A DNA stretch of 64,000 nucleotides from Lineus longissimus. Its lineage: Eukaryota > Nemertea > Pilidiophora > Heteronemertea > Lineidae. Shown piece after piece: positions 1 through 15,324 of this stretch (position 1 is the first letter of the stretch; each line of letters opens with the position of its first letter). The translations under genes were made by a program, and so were the position numbers. The notes under the pieces were generated by a model. It was not told where the DNA came from and did no database searches. It saw only the letters and a program-made list of their open reading frames with translations. The stretch spans positions 930,001 to 994,000 of the forward strand of contig NC_088316.1 in NCBI RefSeq assembly GCF_910592395.1. The letters run 5' to 3'.

Positions 1-1812
1 AAAATTCGAGTGTGACCACCCAAAGGATTTACCGAGTGTAGTTCCCATCTTGCAATATGAGAATGAATTGGTGTGTTAATTTTGTTGCTCCTATTCCTGA
101 ATTGGACTCCCCCCCCCCCCCTCGTTTATGATCTAAAAGTGTGGTACCTCAATATCGAAATGTTGCGACACTCCAGTTTATATGACTGTATTTTCTGATA
201 AAACCCTTTTTCACTTTGTCCCTTCAATGATTTCCTTTATGTTAGGATCCCTACAATGATATACCCTCGTTTGTGTATTTTCGACCCCTATTTTCTCTAG
301 AACCCCTTATCGTGCTGATACCCTTATCCTTAATGATAGGTTGTCAGTGTCATCCTATTGATACCCGAGCCATTTTTGGACCCATCTGACGTGATCTACA
401 GCCATTCTTTGGTCCTTTCCTTCAACTTTTAAACTTCACTCACATTGGCTATGCATTGTCTACACATCTTAGTGCCCATTTTCAGTTCAAGTTGGGTCAT
501 TTTGAATTGATTAATTGAGCAAAAAGGGTATTTTGGGACTCAAGGAACATGTTGAAAACGATATCGGGTTTCAGTCTTGTATTCAGGTATACAAAGGCTT
601 TCCTATCATTCATGAAATGTGCCTCCCAAACCTGGTCAGTCTCTCTAGACTGTGTAGTATTTAGGTGCGGCACGTGAGCAAACTGGTGGCAAAGGATCTC
701 CAATTCTTGCCTCCCAGCTTTCGATATGGACAACAGTGGTTCTTTCTGCTTTGTCAGCTTAGTTTTCCCCATGGAGACATTCGCAAGTGCGATAATCTGC
801 ATTCGTTTTCATTTTTCGCCATGAGAAGCTTCACCAAGGTCGCAAACGATCTATGGCCACGTTGTCATGCAGCCACACGTCTCACGGGATCATGCACTGA
901 AGCATTCTGCGGCTGCAGTCCGCAGTCCGTGACATACTCCACCTCATTATGGCTGCGTTCAGATCATTCTCTATTCAGATCGTCATTGCTTGATTGACAG
1001 CTCGTATTCTTCAGGCCAGCTGTCCCATCTTCGTTGACAATGTTCACGGCTACTGGGTGTAGAATATGAACTTATCGCTTGTCCGAGTGTCTAATGGTTT
1101 ATCCTTGTTTGGACAATCAGGAAGACTTGTCGAATATTCATCCATTCACTTAACTAATACTAAATACATGAAATAGCGTATGCATGATGTCTGTACACTG
1201 CTGAATTTCAGTATTCCTTCATTTCTTCCCCTACTGCTTTGAAAGCGCCCTGCTCTACGCTCTAAATACGCCTCAGTCAAAATGGCGACACATTATCGTA
1301 AAGTTGGTCGTTATCACGCAAGAAATCGGTTGGGACAAAAAGAACCCAGACAATGTGTCAAGTCGGCACTCGTTAGTAAATATAGAAGAAACGTTTTCGG
1401 ATGGCTATCGATGTGGGGGCCAAAACTGCTTTAGTTGACAGCCTACTGATTCACATAAACATGGCCTGGCTTATGTCATTTGGTTTAGAAAAGATTTCCA
1501 AAGAATCCAAGACAATTGACACATTTATCCTTTTGAAGACCATGTCGCAGATGATTTGATTCAGATGTAGATTGTATTTTTCCCTGATGGCAGAAATGAA
1601 CAAGTTTTTTGGTAATGGACGTTTAGCAACCCTCAAACTCTCCAACCGAAAACTCTTAAGTGTTTAGGAAATCGTGCACTGCCACCAAAACTTGTGGGAG
1701 GTCCAGATAACAATACCAGGGATGGCAATATTAAATAAGTTTAGAGTTGGTCACGAATGGTCTGATATTTGGAATAGGTGGACCATTTTGACAATAAGAA
1801 GTTTGATATTAA

Positions 1813-2040
1813 GGTCTCACCTCAAAGGGAGGTATCATGGGATTGATGTCTCACCCAACTGCGAATGCCAGGACTAGTTGATTTGGCCATGAATCACGTT
1901 TCCTGGCACATGTTGTTTTCGTAAAAAAGGCACATCTGAAAACTTTCTAAATTGTTTTCACAAAACATATTTCGATATTCAGGTTCCACCACTCAAAGGA
2001 AGGTATCATGAGATTGATGTCTCACCCAACTGCGAATGCC
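1813..2040 (+). repeat. Imperfect direct repeat pair (~58 bp, 170 bp apart)
   Basis: The segment 1,813-1,869 recurs at 1,982-2,040 with a few substitutions. Both copies share GGTATCATG(G/A)GATTGATG followed by the same run to GCGAATGCC. The spacing is about 170 bp. It looks like a local duplication; no function is visible. Confidence 0.75.
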
Positions 2041-5000
2041 TTCACTGTTTGATAGGGAAACAAACCATGCGTGTTTCAGCAAATATGGAATTGTCACTCA
2101 TGTGCCAGGGTCACGTTTGACAAAAGTCCCCAAATATTGAATGACAATTACCATTTAATATTTATGATGTGTCTCTCCACATTGCTCTGATAAAAGCACT
2201 GGAGGAAACACCTCTTACTTGATGTTTTGATTGTATTGCTGTTGTGAACGAATTGAAGTTTGTGGTAGATTTTCCATCTAAGACACATCACTGTCAAGCT
2301 TTGGATTTCAAAAGATAGTCTACAGCTTTCAAAGCTCATACAGCCTATTCCAGCATTCTCACTGTGAACAAATTGTTTCACAACGCGAGTGAATTCACAT
2401 CCGTTTATTGACAACTCATGAACTATCATACATTATGTACCCATTACCATGTGTATATTATGTACACATCATACAACGTTGAAAACCTCTTGAAAAATTT
2501 GCAAGGAACACGCAAGCCAATAGAAACGAGGTATTCATATGCAGTTGCGCCCGATTGAATGACTGAAGTATATGAACGCCACTCAGACTGAAAACTTGAC
2601 CCGTTGTTCAACGTACATGTCTTCAAACAAAACCTCACGGGGTGGGCGTACATACGTTTCAAAGATCCACAGAATAAAACCGAGACCAAAATACAGCGTG
2701 TTATTTTGTGGTCCTTGTTATGATCTGAAAGACGAAGTGCGTCTTTTGTATCTCACACTCGAATCTCGGAATGGACTTTTATCGCAACTCTCTGCTTTAG
2801 ATCATTAAGAAGAAAAGCCCTGCTGCGGTTGGCTTCACACGAGATTTCGCAAATCTATACACAAGACCGCTAGATATTATTCTCATGTTTTAGCCCAAAA
2901 TAGGGTGGAATATTCCTCTGTTTTGGCACAAAATTCTTTTTTGTCGATTTTGGTTTTTTATCTTGGAGGAATTTTATTCATAGTTAGGAAATAATTGGCG
3001 GAACACCCTTAGAAAATCAACTTCCTGTTGTTAATGAGAATCCTGGTGTACACTTTTACCATTCTAAGGCGCCCTAGCAGGAGCACATATTATCAAAGAA
3101 CGTAAATGATTTGAAAAACTAAAGAAACCTTACTCACTCAAAGACATGGATCTTCAAGTCCATGGTACACTCTGAGAATTCAAGATATTTGAGCATTGCT
3201 TAGTCAGCCTACATGAATATACACCCCTAGAGGTTGTCAATGAAATTGAAAACACTGAGGTTTTTAGAACCTCAAAAACCTTGAGGGTGTCGTTTTCCTG
3301 AAAAAAGGAGAATTTTTTTATATTGACAGAAAAAATCGCATTTAACCTTAGGCGTCGTTTTCAAGGCAACTTCATCACCATAGAGACTACCAACTGCTCA
3401 TCTCAGTTATCCTGGGGCTAATTTTATAGCAAACAATTTTTTACCTAAAAATATCTACTTTTTGTATGATATCAAAAAATTTGAACAAGGGCACACCTGC
3501 GCATTGTAATGAATAAATATCTTCTAGGGGGATATCGCAAAATGACATCCGCTCTACATGTCTCGAAATCCTGGCTTATGTTTATATTTCAACATTTTTC
3601 TGCGCCCTACCATAATGCGTGTCTCTGTGTCATACTGAAACACTCATTTAGATCACGTCCCATCTGAAGACAACAATCACAACAATATTCAAACACCTCG
3701 CCACACGTTGCCAGCACGAAGTGAAAGCCAGATAAACAACAAAAACCTTAATAAATATTTTCATACAACTGTCACCTGACTTGTACTGGCAGATTGAGGC
3801 ACCCTGCTGCGTTATGGATTGGCATTCCCATCTGAACAGAACAAAGGCAAATGTACACTAACTGTATATTGGCAGTGGTAGGGGGGATAGAGCCCCACCC
3901 TACAAAGACTCATGCTGTAATCTTGAAAACGAAGGGGTCCAACTCTAGAAAAATTTTCCAAAAAGTGTCAAATATGTGTTTGTGAAGCATCTGAGGGAAG
4001 AATTAGAAGTATTATCAGCTTTGGGGGCGAGGCGCCCTAAAAAACGTTGATCACTGCCGAAGGGGGACGCACACCTCATGTCCCAGCCCCTGAAACCACC
4101 ACTGCAATCTTAGGTCTGGGTAGGACCTACAACACTGTGCAGAGTTAGTCAAGAGAGAACCAGAAGTAGTGTATTCTTTTGACCACTCTTTCCATGGCAT
4201 CCCTATGAACATGCACCAACCTGCAGTTATAGCGTTTCCTCCCTCTTTAACCAACCACGTTCTTACATAACTCTATTGTGTAGTTTGTTATTTTTGGAAG
4301 GTGGATTTTCATGGACCAAGTTTAACAATGGTTTTGATGTCTGACAGCAGAAAGATGTGTGGACTTGGTCACCCAGCCATGATTCATAGCAAGTCAGGCA
4401 TTCTTTGACTATTGCTTCTTTTAAAGGACTGTGATTTGATACAATTATTGCTACAAAGTGTGAGAAAAAGATCACTCATCTGCTGGTAAAAACAGTGACG
4501 GATGAGTGCCAGTAATCACCTTTAAAATATTGAGAGAAAAAACGACCTGCATGCATTCATTTCAAGGCGTAAAATCCGTTGTTTCTAATCCGTAAAAAAG
4601 GGGATTACAGGATCATGATTCACCGAGTGAGATCGCGTTCTGAATACTAAATATCGTCAAAGACCAGCAAGGTGTGACTTGAACAAAAGAGATGAAAAAA
4701 TGAAATCGGCAAATCTGACTGTAAGACGAGAATCTGTTAGATATGAAAGAATCATATCCAAAAGGTGTGATCAACCGCTTTTTATAATCAGAAGCTCATA
4801 AAATCAAATGACCGGCCTCTGTTCTGTCTAACTAAAGACCCCGCTGAATTTGAGATGCCTATTGGGGGATTAGAAAGGGTGTCTTAAACCTTGCCTCAAG
4901 GTTTGGAACAGATGAAAGTTACAATGGAGAATTTGGGATCCGGCCATTAATATAATTCACTGAAAGATATCCCGATGGAGTTTATAAACCTTTTGTTGGC

Positions 5001-8000
5001 ATGGACTCGAACAAATGCGTCAACATCAAAAAATTCTCCTAACATAAAAACTATTCGATAATCTCATCAGATGGTTAGGAAGTTGTAAAGTTATGCAAGC
5101 GCACATTTCACTCTAAGACGCCATAACTGTTACCATGACTAGTTGAATGGGAACTTTTACAACCCGGTGATAAAGCCGGTGAAACCTTTCAGCGAATTGT
5201 TTGAGGAATGCGAGTAAAGACATTCTGTAACCAAGGTTTCTATTTTCGATGCAGCCTTTTCAGTCTTGATGTTCGCTCAGCAAACATAAACCAAATTACC
5301 TTTGGGTCGATCAGGTGGACAAAAGACGGGTAAAATTATCACAGAATCCGAGATAATGGTTACAGCGCATTCTTCCGAGTGTACCATAAACCGAATTGGT
5401 GCAGGCAGCAGCCATTAATGGTTGGTAGAACTCGGCCAAAAGAAATGCTTTGGTAGCATAGAAGAAATGAATAACAGATAAATCCCCTTTGTGGTTTCTG
5501 GAGAAAGGGAAGGTTTACACATTGTCTTCATATTTCCAGTGTGGTGTATAAGTAATGAAAAGATGAGAAAAAATCCCTGAAAACTGCTGTTTTAAGAGCA
5601 GGTTGAAATTCAGTTTTTCTCTACCAACAGGGTTAAATTTGATGTTACATGTACCTCCTTCAAAGGCTATTGGTGTTCCTGACAACCTTGAAATTTCAGC
5701 ATTGAGAAACTTTTCATCTCGTAAAAAAGGCTTAGAGTGGGTGTTCCAGTTCAAATTATTAATATTGGCTTCGAAAGTTCATTATTTGTGAGACAATAGG
5801 AACAATTGAGGTTGCCAGCATCCAATACCCGTCCTTCCCTGATTATTCCCCGAGACATTTGAATAGTTTAGGCTTTCTACTAACAACATGGCAGATCAGA
5901 TCGTCATCCTTCATATTGTTATCAAAACTGCAAACGAATAAATGGATATTCGTCTGTCTTGAAAAATAGTGGATCGATAACGGGAAACTATTTTAGACGT
6001 CATTGTTTGAAGAGGACGGTGATCAATGCATCACCAGTAGGCCTATGATGATCGATGTGTCTAATGTAGCTAGGCCTACAGAGGAACTGACATGCCATAG
6101 ATCACCAAGGGAATCCATTTCCCGATATTGAACATGATGGGCTCGGAGGCAGAAATTTTTTTTGAACTTTCAGTGGGAGCTGGAAGGCAGCGACATGCCT
6201 AAAGTGCTGGTTTTTGTGGAAGCGTTTTTCAGGGACTGGGGGCTGATGATGTATAATTCAGATTTATAAGTTAAATTCGGTAAAAATGTGTGTCATTGCT
6301 TGTGGGTGCATTTCATGCAGTTACGTCACAACTGAAGATCTGATTTTACTAAGCCTATTCCCTGCTTTATATTGTACAGACATAGTATGATACCTCAGTG
6401 AATAGTATTGAATCTTTTCGTTGTGTTGTATGCAGCCCTATTGAGAGGAAGAAGGGAATTGTTGACTCAAACTAATGCAATCGCCTTAAATCTTTGACCC
6501 TATATGGCCAAGTGGACAGGTTCACGCCTGCGTTACCTCCACCCTGTGGACACAGCCATTTTCCTGGGAAGTACCCAACTCCCTTACCTTTATTTGCAAA
6601 CGTTAATCCCAGGTTTGTTTTGTCCTGGCTTTTTGCCAGTCCTGGCTTATTAGCCAGTGACTCCTTTGTGGAGAATTGTGGTATTTTTTACTCTGCAGAA
6701 CTTGGGGAAAATTGCATTGGTAATCTGTCAAATGTGATCCTGCAGTCCACCCGACCCCCTAGGCTATCTCCAGTCCCAATCAAGGACTGTGCAGCCAGAG
6801 GTCAACCCTGGGGCGGTCTTGAGAACAATAAACCCATCCATTACCTGGCATGAAATATGAAATAATCATTTCCATTTCCAATTAGTTATTGGATTAGGGC
6901 AGTTGAAACTTTCTCACCTGGGTGTGAAGGGTTTTATGACTTGGTACGAATTCATATTGGAAATATTGCCAATAATTTCTCCCTCTTGCATCGTTTTTGC
7001 ACATCAATGTCTCAATGAACTCAAGTATGGGCATATACTGTATACGTATACATTTTGGTGACAATTGTTGCCTTTGAAGCACCACCTTTCAAAAGCAACA
7101 TTTAGCCCCAAACATGTACATGCATGTATACATTCTATGCACACTGCTTGAGTGCATAGGGGAGTTAGCATGCAACACCAATGCAAGAGAGAAATTATTG
7201 GCAGAAATCTGGCAAAAATATGTCACCGAAAATCCCAGATGGCTCAAGATCTATACTAGAGTCCAGAAAAGAACAATGTTATATATCCCCATAGTTCTCA
7301 GGATGCCTGTGGGCACTGATTTCTGGTGTGCAAACAATTTCATGATACATAAATTATGAAATTAGGTTACCTCATTCTCTTTACTCAAAGGATCTTTTTG
7401 CAGAAAAACATGTTGCGTAAAATGTTTCAAATAAACATGAAAATCCCACTTAAAAGTTCCGCACACAAAGCGATGTTTGTTGCAAATTTACCTAGCTTTG
7501 ATTTCAATATTGACATCATCTTCACAGTTTGGTCTTATTCAATTAGCTCAAAACATGTAATGATTAATAAGTCAACTCTCTTGATCCCTAAGTTGGTGTG
7601 GGAACACAATCTCGCTCACATTCTCCAAATAAGCATATTCTCTCATCTGATGTAGCGCCACATGAGACTTGGAGAGGGAAAACTTTCACCCGAAATTCCT
7701 CTTTTTGTGACTACACATTGAAAAGGGACCATGACACTTGAAAGAAGTGTGTGTGGTGTGGGCAATAGGAACTGAAGAAGGAAATATTTGACCAATTAAA
7801 GTAAAGTGCCCTTCCAATAGAGTTAAATTCTAATTCCTTGTAAAGCTTTGTCGTCTATGATTAGAGTTATGCCATTTACAAGAGACAGAGCTGTGCTGCT
7901 TGAAGGTTGGAGGGCATTGAGGGCTTTTCCCCGAGGACATTGTCTAGTTGGACAGATGGAATGTACTGTTCACTTGTTAGCTTGTGACATTTTTTTCAAA

Positions 8001-8647
8001 AGGGGGTAATTTGTTCTTAGTATTTAGGGGAATTACAGTCCTGTGTTTACATCACCCTTGTGTTTACAAAGTGGAGCAGACAGGACCAGAGAATGGAGGG
8101 GTCAACATATTTTGTCTGAAACCAATTAAAAATCAATTTACTCGAAACACATACAATGTCAAGATGTAGAGATGCCAGATTGAGATCACAACTCCCAGGG
8201 CAAGTTGTAATTCATGTGTCCTGCCTGACAACTCGGGGACCCTGTCATCCGAAGTCAGATTTTCAGAGCTACAATTCAGCATCATTGAGGTTGGCTTTTT
8301 TGACTAGTGAGGCAAGTTGTCACTGGTGAGGCAGTGGTTTTCCACTGGTCATATTTCTGCCACCTTCATGCAGACACCTTTCTTTAGCGAAGCAATTAGT
8401 GGTGCCTCCCTTATGTACCATGTCAGACCAACAATAACAAGGTCGATCAAACATTGTCGAATCAAAGCTTTCTTGTGTAAAGACCTCTAACAGACTCAAC
8501 CTTTCTTAGTTCATGACATTCAATCCAGGCCACAAGTTGACGAAAATGATTATTTTTGAATGATCTTAGGTTTGTTTGGCAAGTTCAGAAAATTTGATGT
8601 GTGGTGTGAGAACATAGAATGAACCTGTGTTTGTATGGAATAAAACC

Positions 8648-8716
8648 ATGAGGTGTTGTTAGATCCCCAACCCTTTACTGCCCAAGTTTGGATGTTAATC
8701 ACTACACCAGGAGATG
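8648..8716 (-). repeat. Possible degenerate tRNA-derived SINE head
   Basis: Read on the minus strand, this stretch has an A-box-like TGGTGTAGTGATTAACA and, at tRNA spacing, a weak B-box-like GGGTTGGGGATCTAA. It does not fold into a convincing tRNA by eye, so a decayed SINE head is the best reading. Low confidence because the B box departs from GGTTCRANNCC. Confidence 0.3.
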
Positions 8717-11700
8717 TTCCTTGACCATAGTTACCTACGGCTTTCTACAGTGTCCTTTGCGGCCAAGATTGTAATGTAATGTTGCATCCTGTCTCGTAGG
8801 AGGTACCTTTAACCTGACAAAATAGTTTGGTTGGAAGAAGTTCCAGAAATATTGTTCAGGTGGTCACTAAAATCAACTTCCTTCAAATATTTTCTGGCCC
8901 CTTATTTTTGAGAAAATGTGGTTATCAGCTATCACAGCCAAAGTCCCGAGTTGAAGGCATAAAAATGCCATCCGAGACCAAAATACCAACGAGCTATTTT
9001 TACAGTCCCTAGAGTTTTGAAAAATGTTTGGCTTTAAAGTTTATGTGACAACTACATACTTTTAGTTTTGAATAACGACCAAATGGAATGAAGCCTATTA
9101 CATTCACGATAAGGCCTACCGGGCAAGTGAAAAACATGTCATAGCCCTGACCACAAAGGCTTATAATTATATAAGCAAGGTATATGTGCTTTGGGAATAA
9201 ACCCTTTTACAAAAGGTCCTCCATTTACTCTAAACCATTAAAAATACATGCTTAGAGCTTTGAACTGTAATGCTTTCATGAAGGTGTTCTTAGCTGGATT
9301 ATTGGCTTATTGTAACAAGGATTCCAGACCATTGTGTGACAAATTCTTTAACCCCTTGACACGGTCAGGACTTGCCTAATTAATGTGCCGATCATGGTGC
9401 CATCTTTTGACAAGAAAGACTGTTCACTGTGAAATTTACGCTTGTACATTTCGTGGTTTTACAAATATTTACCCATGACATTGTGAGGATTTCAAAAATT
9501 AATAAAATCAGGCCCTCAAGTTCAAAATGACATCTTCATTGTTTTAAACTAATCTTATAATGCTGATAAATCAATCATTCTGAATAACCAGTGTCAACAG
9601 TAATAATGATGTACTGTTACCGCTATCAGACAGTATAAGTTATAATCAAGAGTAAATAAATCAAAATTGTCCTTATCTATTCTTGTTATAATCTATCATG
9701 TTATCATGGAAAGTGAATTTACAGTGATATAATCTAAATATCAGGCAGGACATTGCGTGGATATATTTTGTTAAGGTTTGTTTACTTTCTTAGTTAGACA
9801 GTGTCATCTGGTGTCACAGCCTTCCAGACAAAAACCACCATATCTCCACAGATAAGGAGATATATTGTCTGTATTATCAAATAGTTGTTAGGCCAGACTT
9901 TTAGATTGGCAATACTTCAAAAAGCAGTTACGAGGGCAATAGCACGTCTCTGTTTAGGACACCTCGGGACTGTAAGTGTTGTCCTTAGTAGAGAGGTGTT
10001 CTGATTACAAGTTAAACTTAAAGCCGTAGCCATCGAAACTGGACAATCTCGAATATCAAGCTGAGCATGAGGTCAGCAATTTGATAAGCACACCCGATAC
10101 CTAGAAGGGATTCTTGCTACGACCCCAAGGGAGTAAGCATCTGGTCAAATGAGTCAGAAATTATCGCCAAGATGTGAATTTCTCGTTGCGATAACCAGAA
10201 TTCATTCAAACTGAATCCACCACCGCTCATTTCTAAACACAACAAGTCATATGGAAAATTAACTATTCGGAATTATGATATGAAAATTTTCAACCCATGG
10301 TGTAGAGTATGCCAATTATTATCGTAGCGTGTAATTTTCAATTGCGTCCCAAATAGGGCGTTTGGAAAATGTTCTCGATGCCAGTCAGACATGTAATCGG
10401 ATGATTTTGGCAATGGACGCATTGTGTGCTCTCGTTTTTTGTCCCTCTCTCGAGGTGTGATAATTGCGTGGTGTTTTCTCGCTGTGAAACCAACTGGATG
10501 ATACACTCAGACATCTCGTATTTCAACAGTTTTGTATTTTCTTCACCCAAAGACAGAATTTCAACTTGGGCATGTAACGAGTGTTAGTTGTATTGACACT
10601 GGACTGTGGTGTCCTTCCCATAATAACAACAGGGCCAAGTCACCAATCAGCGTTATGTCGCATGGCGACCATTTTGATTTAGGTCTCCGATCGGCCTACA
10701 TCAGCAGATAGAGTAAGATCTGTTGGAGGATGGGCTTCAAATGCTGGCCACAACCTCGACACCGGTAGAGATTTAGTGCCTACTTTTTGATGTCCAACCC
10801 AGCTCTGAGTCTGTGAAATGTTCAAAAATGCTACGCATAGTATCAAGAAATCTCAAGTAGCGACATTTGAATAATACGACGTATGTCATGTTAAAAAGGC
10901 CGATCAGCGAAAAATGCTAATGCATAGATGACTCAGCGAGCATATCATATAGAGTAAAAGGTTACACGATGCCTTCATGTTGTCAGCATTTCTACAATAA
11001 CCTTTTGATATGTGACATGGCATATTGAATCTTCTTTCGTGATTTGTGCGTTTGTTTTCGGTTTGCGATGAATATCTTTATATCGCTGAGATCTTACGTT
11101 GAATAAGGTAGTCCCAGGTGATGCGCCATGCTTCTGTTGCAGTTTTGCTTACTAAAGACCGGTTGTGCTATCTCTGTTGGTTTCTTGGCCAATACTTCAT
11201 CCAACTGCCTGTGGCTTCCATCAGATTATGACAAGATGACTTCTTCCTACCAGCTCCCTCGCTTCTTTTTGGCCCAAGTCCCATGTCCAACTGGCCAGAT
11301 GGATTTAATCATTATTACAGAAACATTTATGACAACACTTTTGGTGATATTTAGGCCTACACAAGATCAAAAAGAAAAGATATTGCGGATGTATTTCACG
11401 AACCATTAAGCCTTTTTAGAAGCGTCTCACATAGAGCATTATATTTGCCACACGGCGGCAAGAAGTCTGTCTTGTTAGTTGACAAGTACTGTGCAAGCTC
11501 TCAATTTCTACCAGAAGTGTTTGTATCTTGCTGGAGCTTTTGTCCACTTCTGTGGCCACTAGTACTTTCGACCTGTTTTTGGTTTATTTAGGAATTGATG
11601 TTTACCGTGTTAGGCCCAGTGTCTTGAAGGCGAGACACTTTGCTGGGGTAGGCCTCTGGTGGCCTGGCGGACACCACTTAGGCTGTCATGATAGCCCTTA

Positions 11701-13929
11701 TTGCGACAGGTGGTGTAATTTATCAAGTTTCATCAAATTTCTCTAACATTATTGATATTTTCAGTGAAAAAAAATCAGAATTATTTTAAAAAGCTTCATC
11801 TGTAATTGGGTTATTCACGGGTAAAGTAAATAATTCTGTTGATAATTTTTTCGGATAAGTAAGACAGTTTCTATTCATATTTCAAATTTCCCTGTGTCCT
11901 CATCCACACCAACACATAAAAATCCTTACATCACTTTAGCATATTTCCTCCGCCTGCAATTTGTGCAGGAAATTCGTCACCAAAGAGAAATAAGTAATTT
12001 ATAAGCTAACTCGGGGTCAGCCAGAACAGTCATGTTTAACTATTGTACTCGCTAGGAGCTTTACATGCTTACTTGGCGAGGGGTTATGTAAGGTTGATTT
12101 GAGAATGGGGAGGAAAACAATGTTCCCTTTCACCATGTAATATTCATGCACAACACCATAAGTCCTGTTTGTACAGGTTTTACACACATTAGCATGCATT
12201 TCTTACCCCGGTGCATTAGGCCGCATGAAATAGCAGTCATATACATTTGTTATGAATAAGAAGGGTTTTCAATAATAAGGGCTTTCAACGTATAGTCACC
12301 TACCTATAGTCACCTATAGTCACCTTTTTCACAAGAAAGTGGCATTGAGATTTTTGAATTCAAATTCAAATCAGTGGTAAAATTGGTCAGGGGAATAGGC
12401 CTTTAATTCTTATTGAATTTCATCAAGGAAGTATTGAGTAGGGGTGTTATTAATTATACAATCCAATATAACTGGGTATCATCTAAATATTGGGGATTAT
12501 CGGTTTTTCCTTTGATCTGAACTTATCGGAGCCTATTGACCCAGACATCTCGCCAACTGTTTAAAAAAGACTTTTTATTTACTGCCATTAAAACATGAAA
12601 AAGCACATACAATTTGGAGCCACAAATCTGCCTCGACTAAAAAACTCATTTGCTTGGCCTTACTACAGAATTTGAATTTGAAAAAGAAGGATTTGGTTTT
12701 ATAGTTTATTCTTTTGTGCATAAATAGCACTTTTGTATTGTATTCTGTATGGTATTAGCTTGTAAGTAGCTGTACATTAAAATCCCACCAGTTGTGAATT
12801 ATCCCACCTAATTATATGCTTGGTCTCAAACAGTGCTGGGGTATGGAGAAGTGAAATCACTTTCAAAACTCTCAGAACATTTTGTGAAAAAGAATTTTTT
12901 CTGATTCAGGGTGAATCTGAATTCTTAATTTGAATCCAAGTCAAATTATGATAAGTAATTGTATTGAAAAAAGGTGTTGGTGAAAAAGTTCACATTTATA
13001 AGCATAGAATCTGTACATGAAGATTATTGTAGTACAAAATAAAGGCGGGGGGGGGGAGTTTGATCCAGAATCAAAGACACAAGGTGGCATAGGGCTCACC
13101 TTTCAGAATTTCATGCTCAGATTCAAATTTTTTTCATCTGTTTGAGAAATTTCCTGAAGTGAGGGCGACAAAGACTTGAATTGAGGCGAAATCTTCAGCC
13201 GCCGTCTCTTTGTCTCTTACTAATTGAAAACGATGCAGTTAACTTCATTTTCACTTGATAAAAAATCACTAAAATGATTGACAGGTGCAAATTGACAGCT
13301 ACCAATTAGATTAAGAAAATGACTTTGCTCAGGGATACAGCTAAAACTCTCGACTCTTTAGTTTTAAACGGCCGTCAATCTTGTGTAGTCAACAAACTTT
13401 GCAAAATCTCCATCATTTTGATTTTCAAAATTGAATGTGATAGCTCAATTTCGCTTTAAGACGAATTCAATTTAAACTGGCAGCTGCCATCACTTTCAAT
13501 TTGCAGAAGGAAGTGGTCCGTGATGATTCTTGTGTGCCGTCTTTCGATTTAGGATTTGATACTGAACGGGAAGTATTAGTTAGCTCACCAAACATTGCGA
13601 GGAGCTAAAGTGTAGGCCAAGAAACGAGTCATGGGCAGCCAAGTCTTTGGGTAAGAGGACTGTTCCACCGGAGTGTCTGATGAGACAAACAATACTGATT
13701 CTAGTGATATCTGTTGTCTGAAACTCATTTCAAAAACTTGTTATGACTGTGAGTTGCCGCTTATCAATGTGACAATTTCAAATATCCGTTGCCCAAAAGC
13801 ATAATTCCCTGCCCGTGTGTCGGATTGATCCCTCCCTACTGTGATGTGTGATTGCCTGTAGGTCCTTCATTAAGGCAGGAAGCCACCGGCCATAACAGTG
13901 TTAATTGCTTGCTAAGGAGGCAGACTCAA

Positions 13930-14010
13930 GGGTGGTGCGGTGGTTGGCAAGTACTTGTGAGGTGTTGAGAGGTCAGTGGTTCAAGTTCATGTTGAGACGC
14001 CGGAGATGAA
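13930..14010 (+). repeat. Probable tRNA-derived SINE head
   Basis: An A-box-like TGGTGCGGTGGTTGGCA lies upstream of a good B box, GTGGTTCAAGTTCA, at tRNA-like spacing. No clean cloverleaf or acceptor stem is seen, which suggests a tRNA-derived SINE rather than a tRNA gene. The 3' limit of the element is not defined. Confidence 0.45.
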
Positions 14011-15240
14011 GCGCATCTTGATCTAAGACTTTTGTCATGGCTACCCCCTAAGTGTGCTCCATGTGGGAAGGTATGAGGCGACACAGACATTGTGAGTCAG
14101 GATGATATAATGGGGGAATGAGATGTCCAAACTCGACTATCTTCCAACACAGCAGTTTTGGTTTAGGGGTCTTGGTACTTGGGCAGAGAAGAGTTTTGAG
14201 GGCAAATTTGGAAAGGTTTAGAGAGAGTCATTTGTACAGTTCCACTTTCCCTTCATAAAAGTGAGTGTTGCACCTATTTTCCTTAGTTGGTGAGCATGTT
14301 TCATGGTCATATAGTTCAAGTTGATATCGTAGTTTCGACCCATCACCAGTTCAGGTGCATCTTAGTGTTTTTAAGCCTACATTGATATCCTTCCTGTTGT
14401 TTACGGGGTGAAGATTCTCTTCAACAGGACATGACAAGACAAGCTCTGTAGCTGAAGTGTCCATTTCAGGGAGGAGTTGTCAGAATGTCACACAAGACTA
14501 CCTATGTCGAGGTGAACTTAGAAAACGCTGGATTCCATCACCAAGCTGACAATGGGTTCTAATCGTAGCACACTTGAGTCTCAAAGCCCGAGGTAGTCAT
14601 GCGGACAACCAACATGGCCGCCATACAGTCGAAAACTAAAGCACAGCTCAAATTTCTCGTACCGATTATGAATTGAGTCTATCTGGAGCTCAAGTGGGTT
14701 TTGATGAGCTGTGTGGAGGACTACCGGTAAAGGTCCATGAGAGGTCATCTTATTAGTGAGTTTGAAGGCACAGTTCCCTCTTGTGCAATGTTTTTATGTG
14801 TCCCACTGGTGATAGGCAGTAACCATGGCCATAGTGAAATAACTAGACATGCCAGTTCCATGACAATTGGCATGTATTTTGCTTCTGTTTCATTCTACAC
14901 ACCAGCATTGTTGAAACTTATATTCAATGCATATTTATGTAATTAGAAACCTTCAAATCAATTTGAATTTTTTTGGACAATTGAACATGGTCTTTAAATG
15001 GGAGGGCATGATCATCCCACCTGCATGAATATCCTTCAACGTGACAGAGAGAGATATTTTGTGGCATTTGCCAGCGATCTATAACCACGGAGGCGTTAAT
15101 TGTCGCATCTCAAATTCACTGTTACTATCGGAGTAAAGTTCCATACTACAAATATATGATTAATTGTAGTTCTCAGGTGACCAGAAATACTACAAATACC
15201 AGACATCTTTTTCCAGGCTGATATTGATTGCATTCAAACA

Positions 15241-15324
15241 ATGAGTGCCGGAATGCTCATCACAAGTTTGCTTGGGATGTGCCTTTTAGCACACATCTTT
15301 TTGGGGGAGACTTCGAGCCCATGA
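15241..15324 (+). other. Short ORF with signal-peptide-like character
   Basis: A 27-codon frame opens with ATG in a good initiation context (AAACAATGAG) 24 bases after an acceptor-like TTTTTCCAG. It encodes a hydrophobic core (LITSLLGMCLLAHIFLG) ending in ETSSP and a stop. It could be the start of a secreted or membrane protein, even a 5' exon of the Dachsous gene, but I see no convincing donor before the stop. It may be chance. Confidence 0.15.

Noticed and set aside
497-802. 101-codon minus-strand ORF
   Set aside because: No domain, splice or promoter context recognised; length is within chance for this amount of sequence.
6494-6853. 119-codon plus-strand ORF
   Set aside because: Low-complexity Pro/Leu-rich text with no recognisable domain or splice support.
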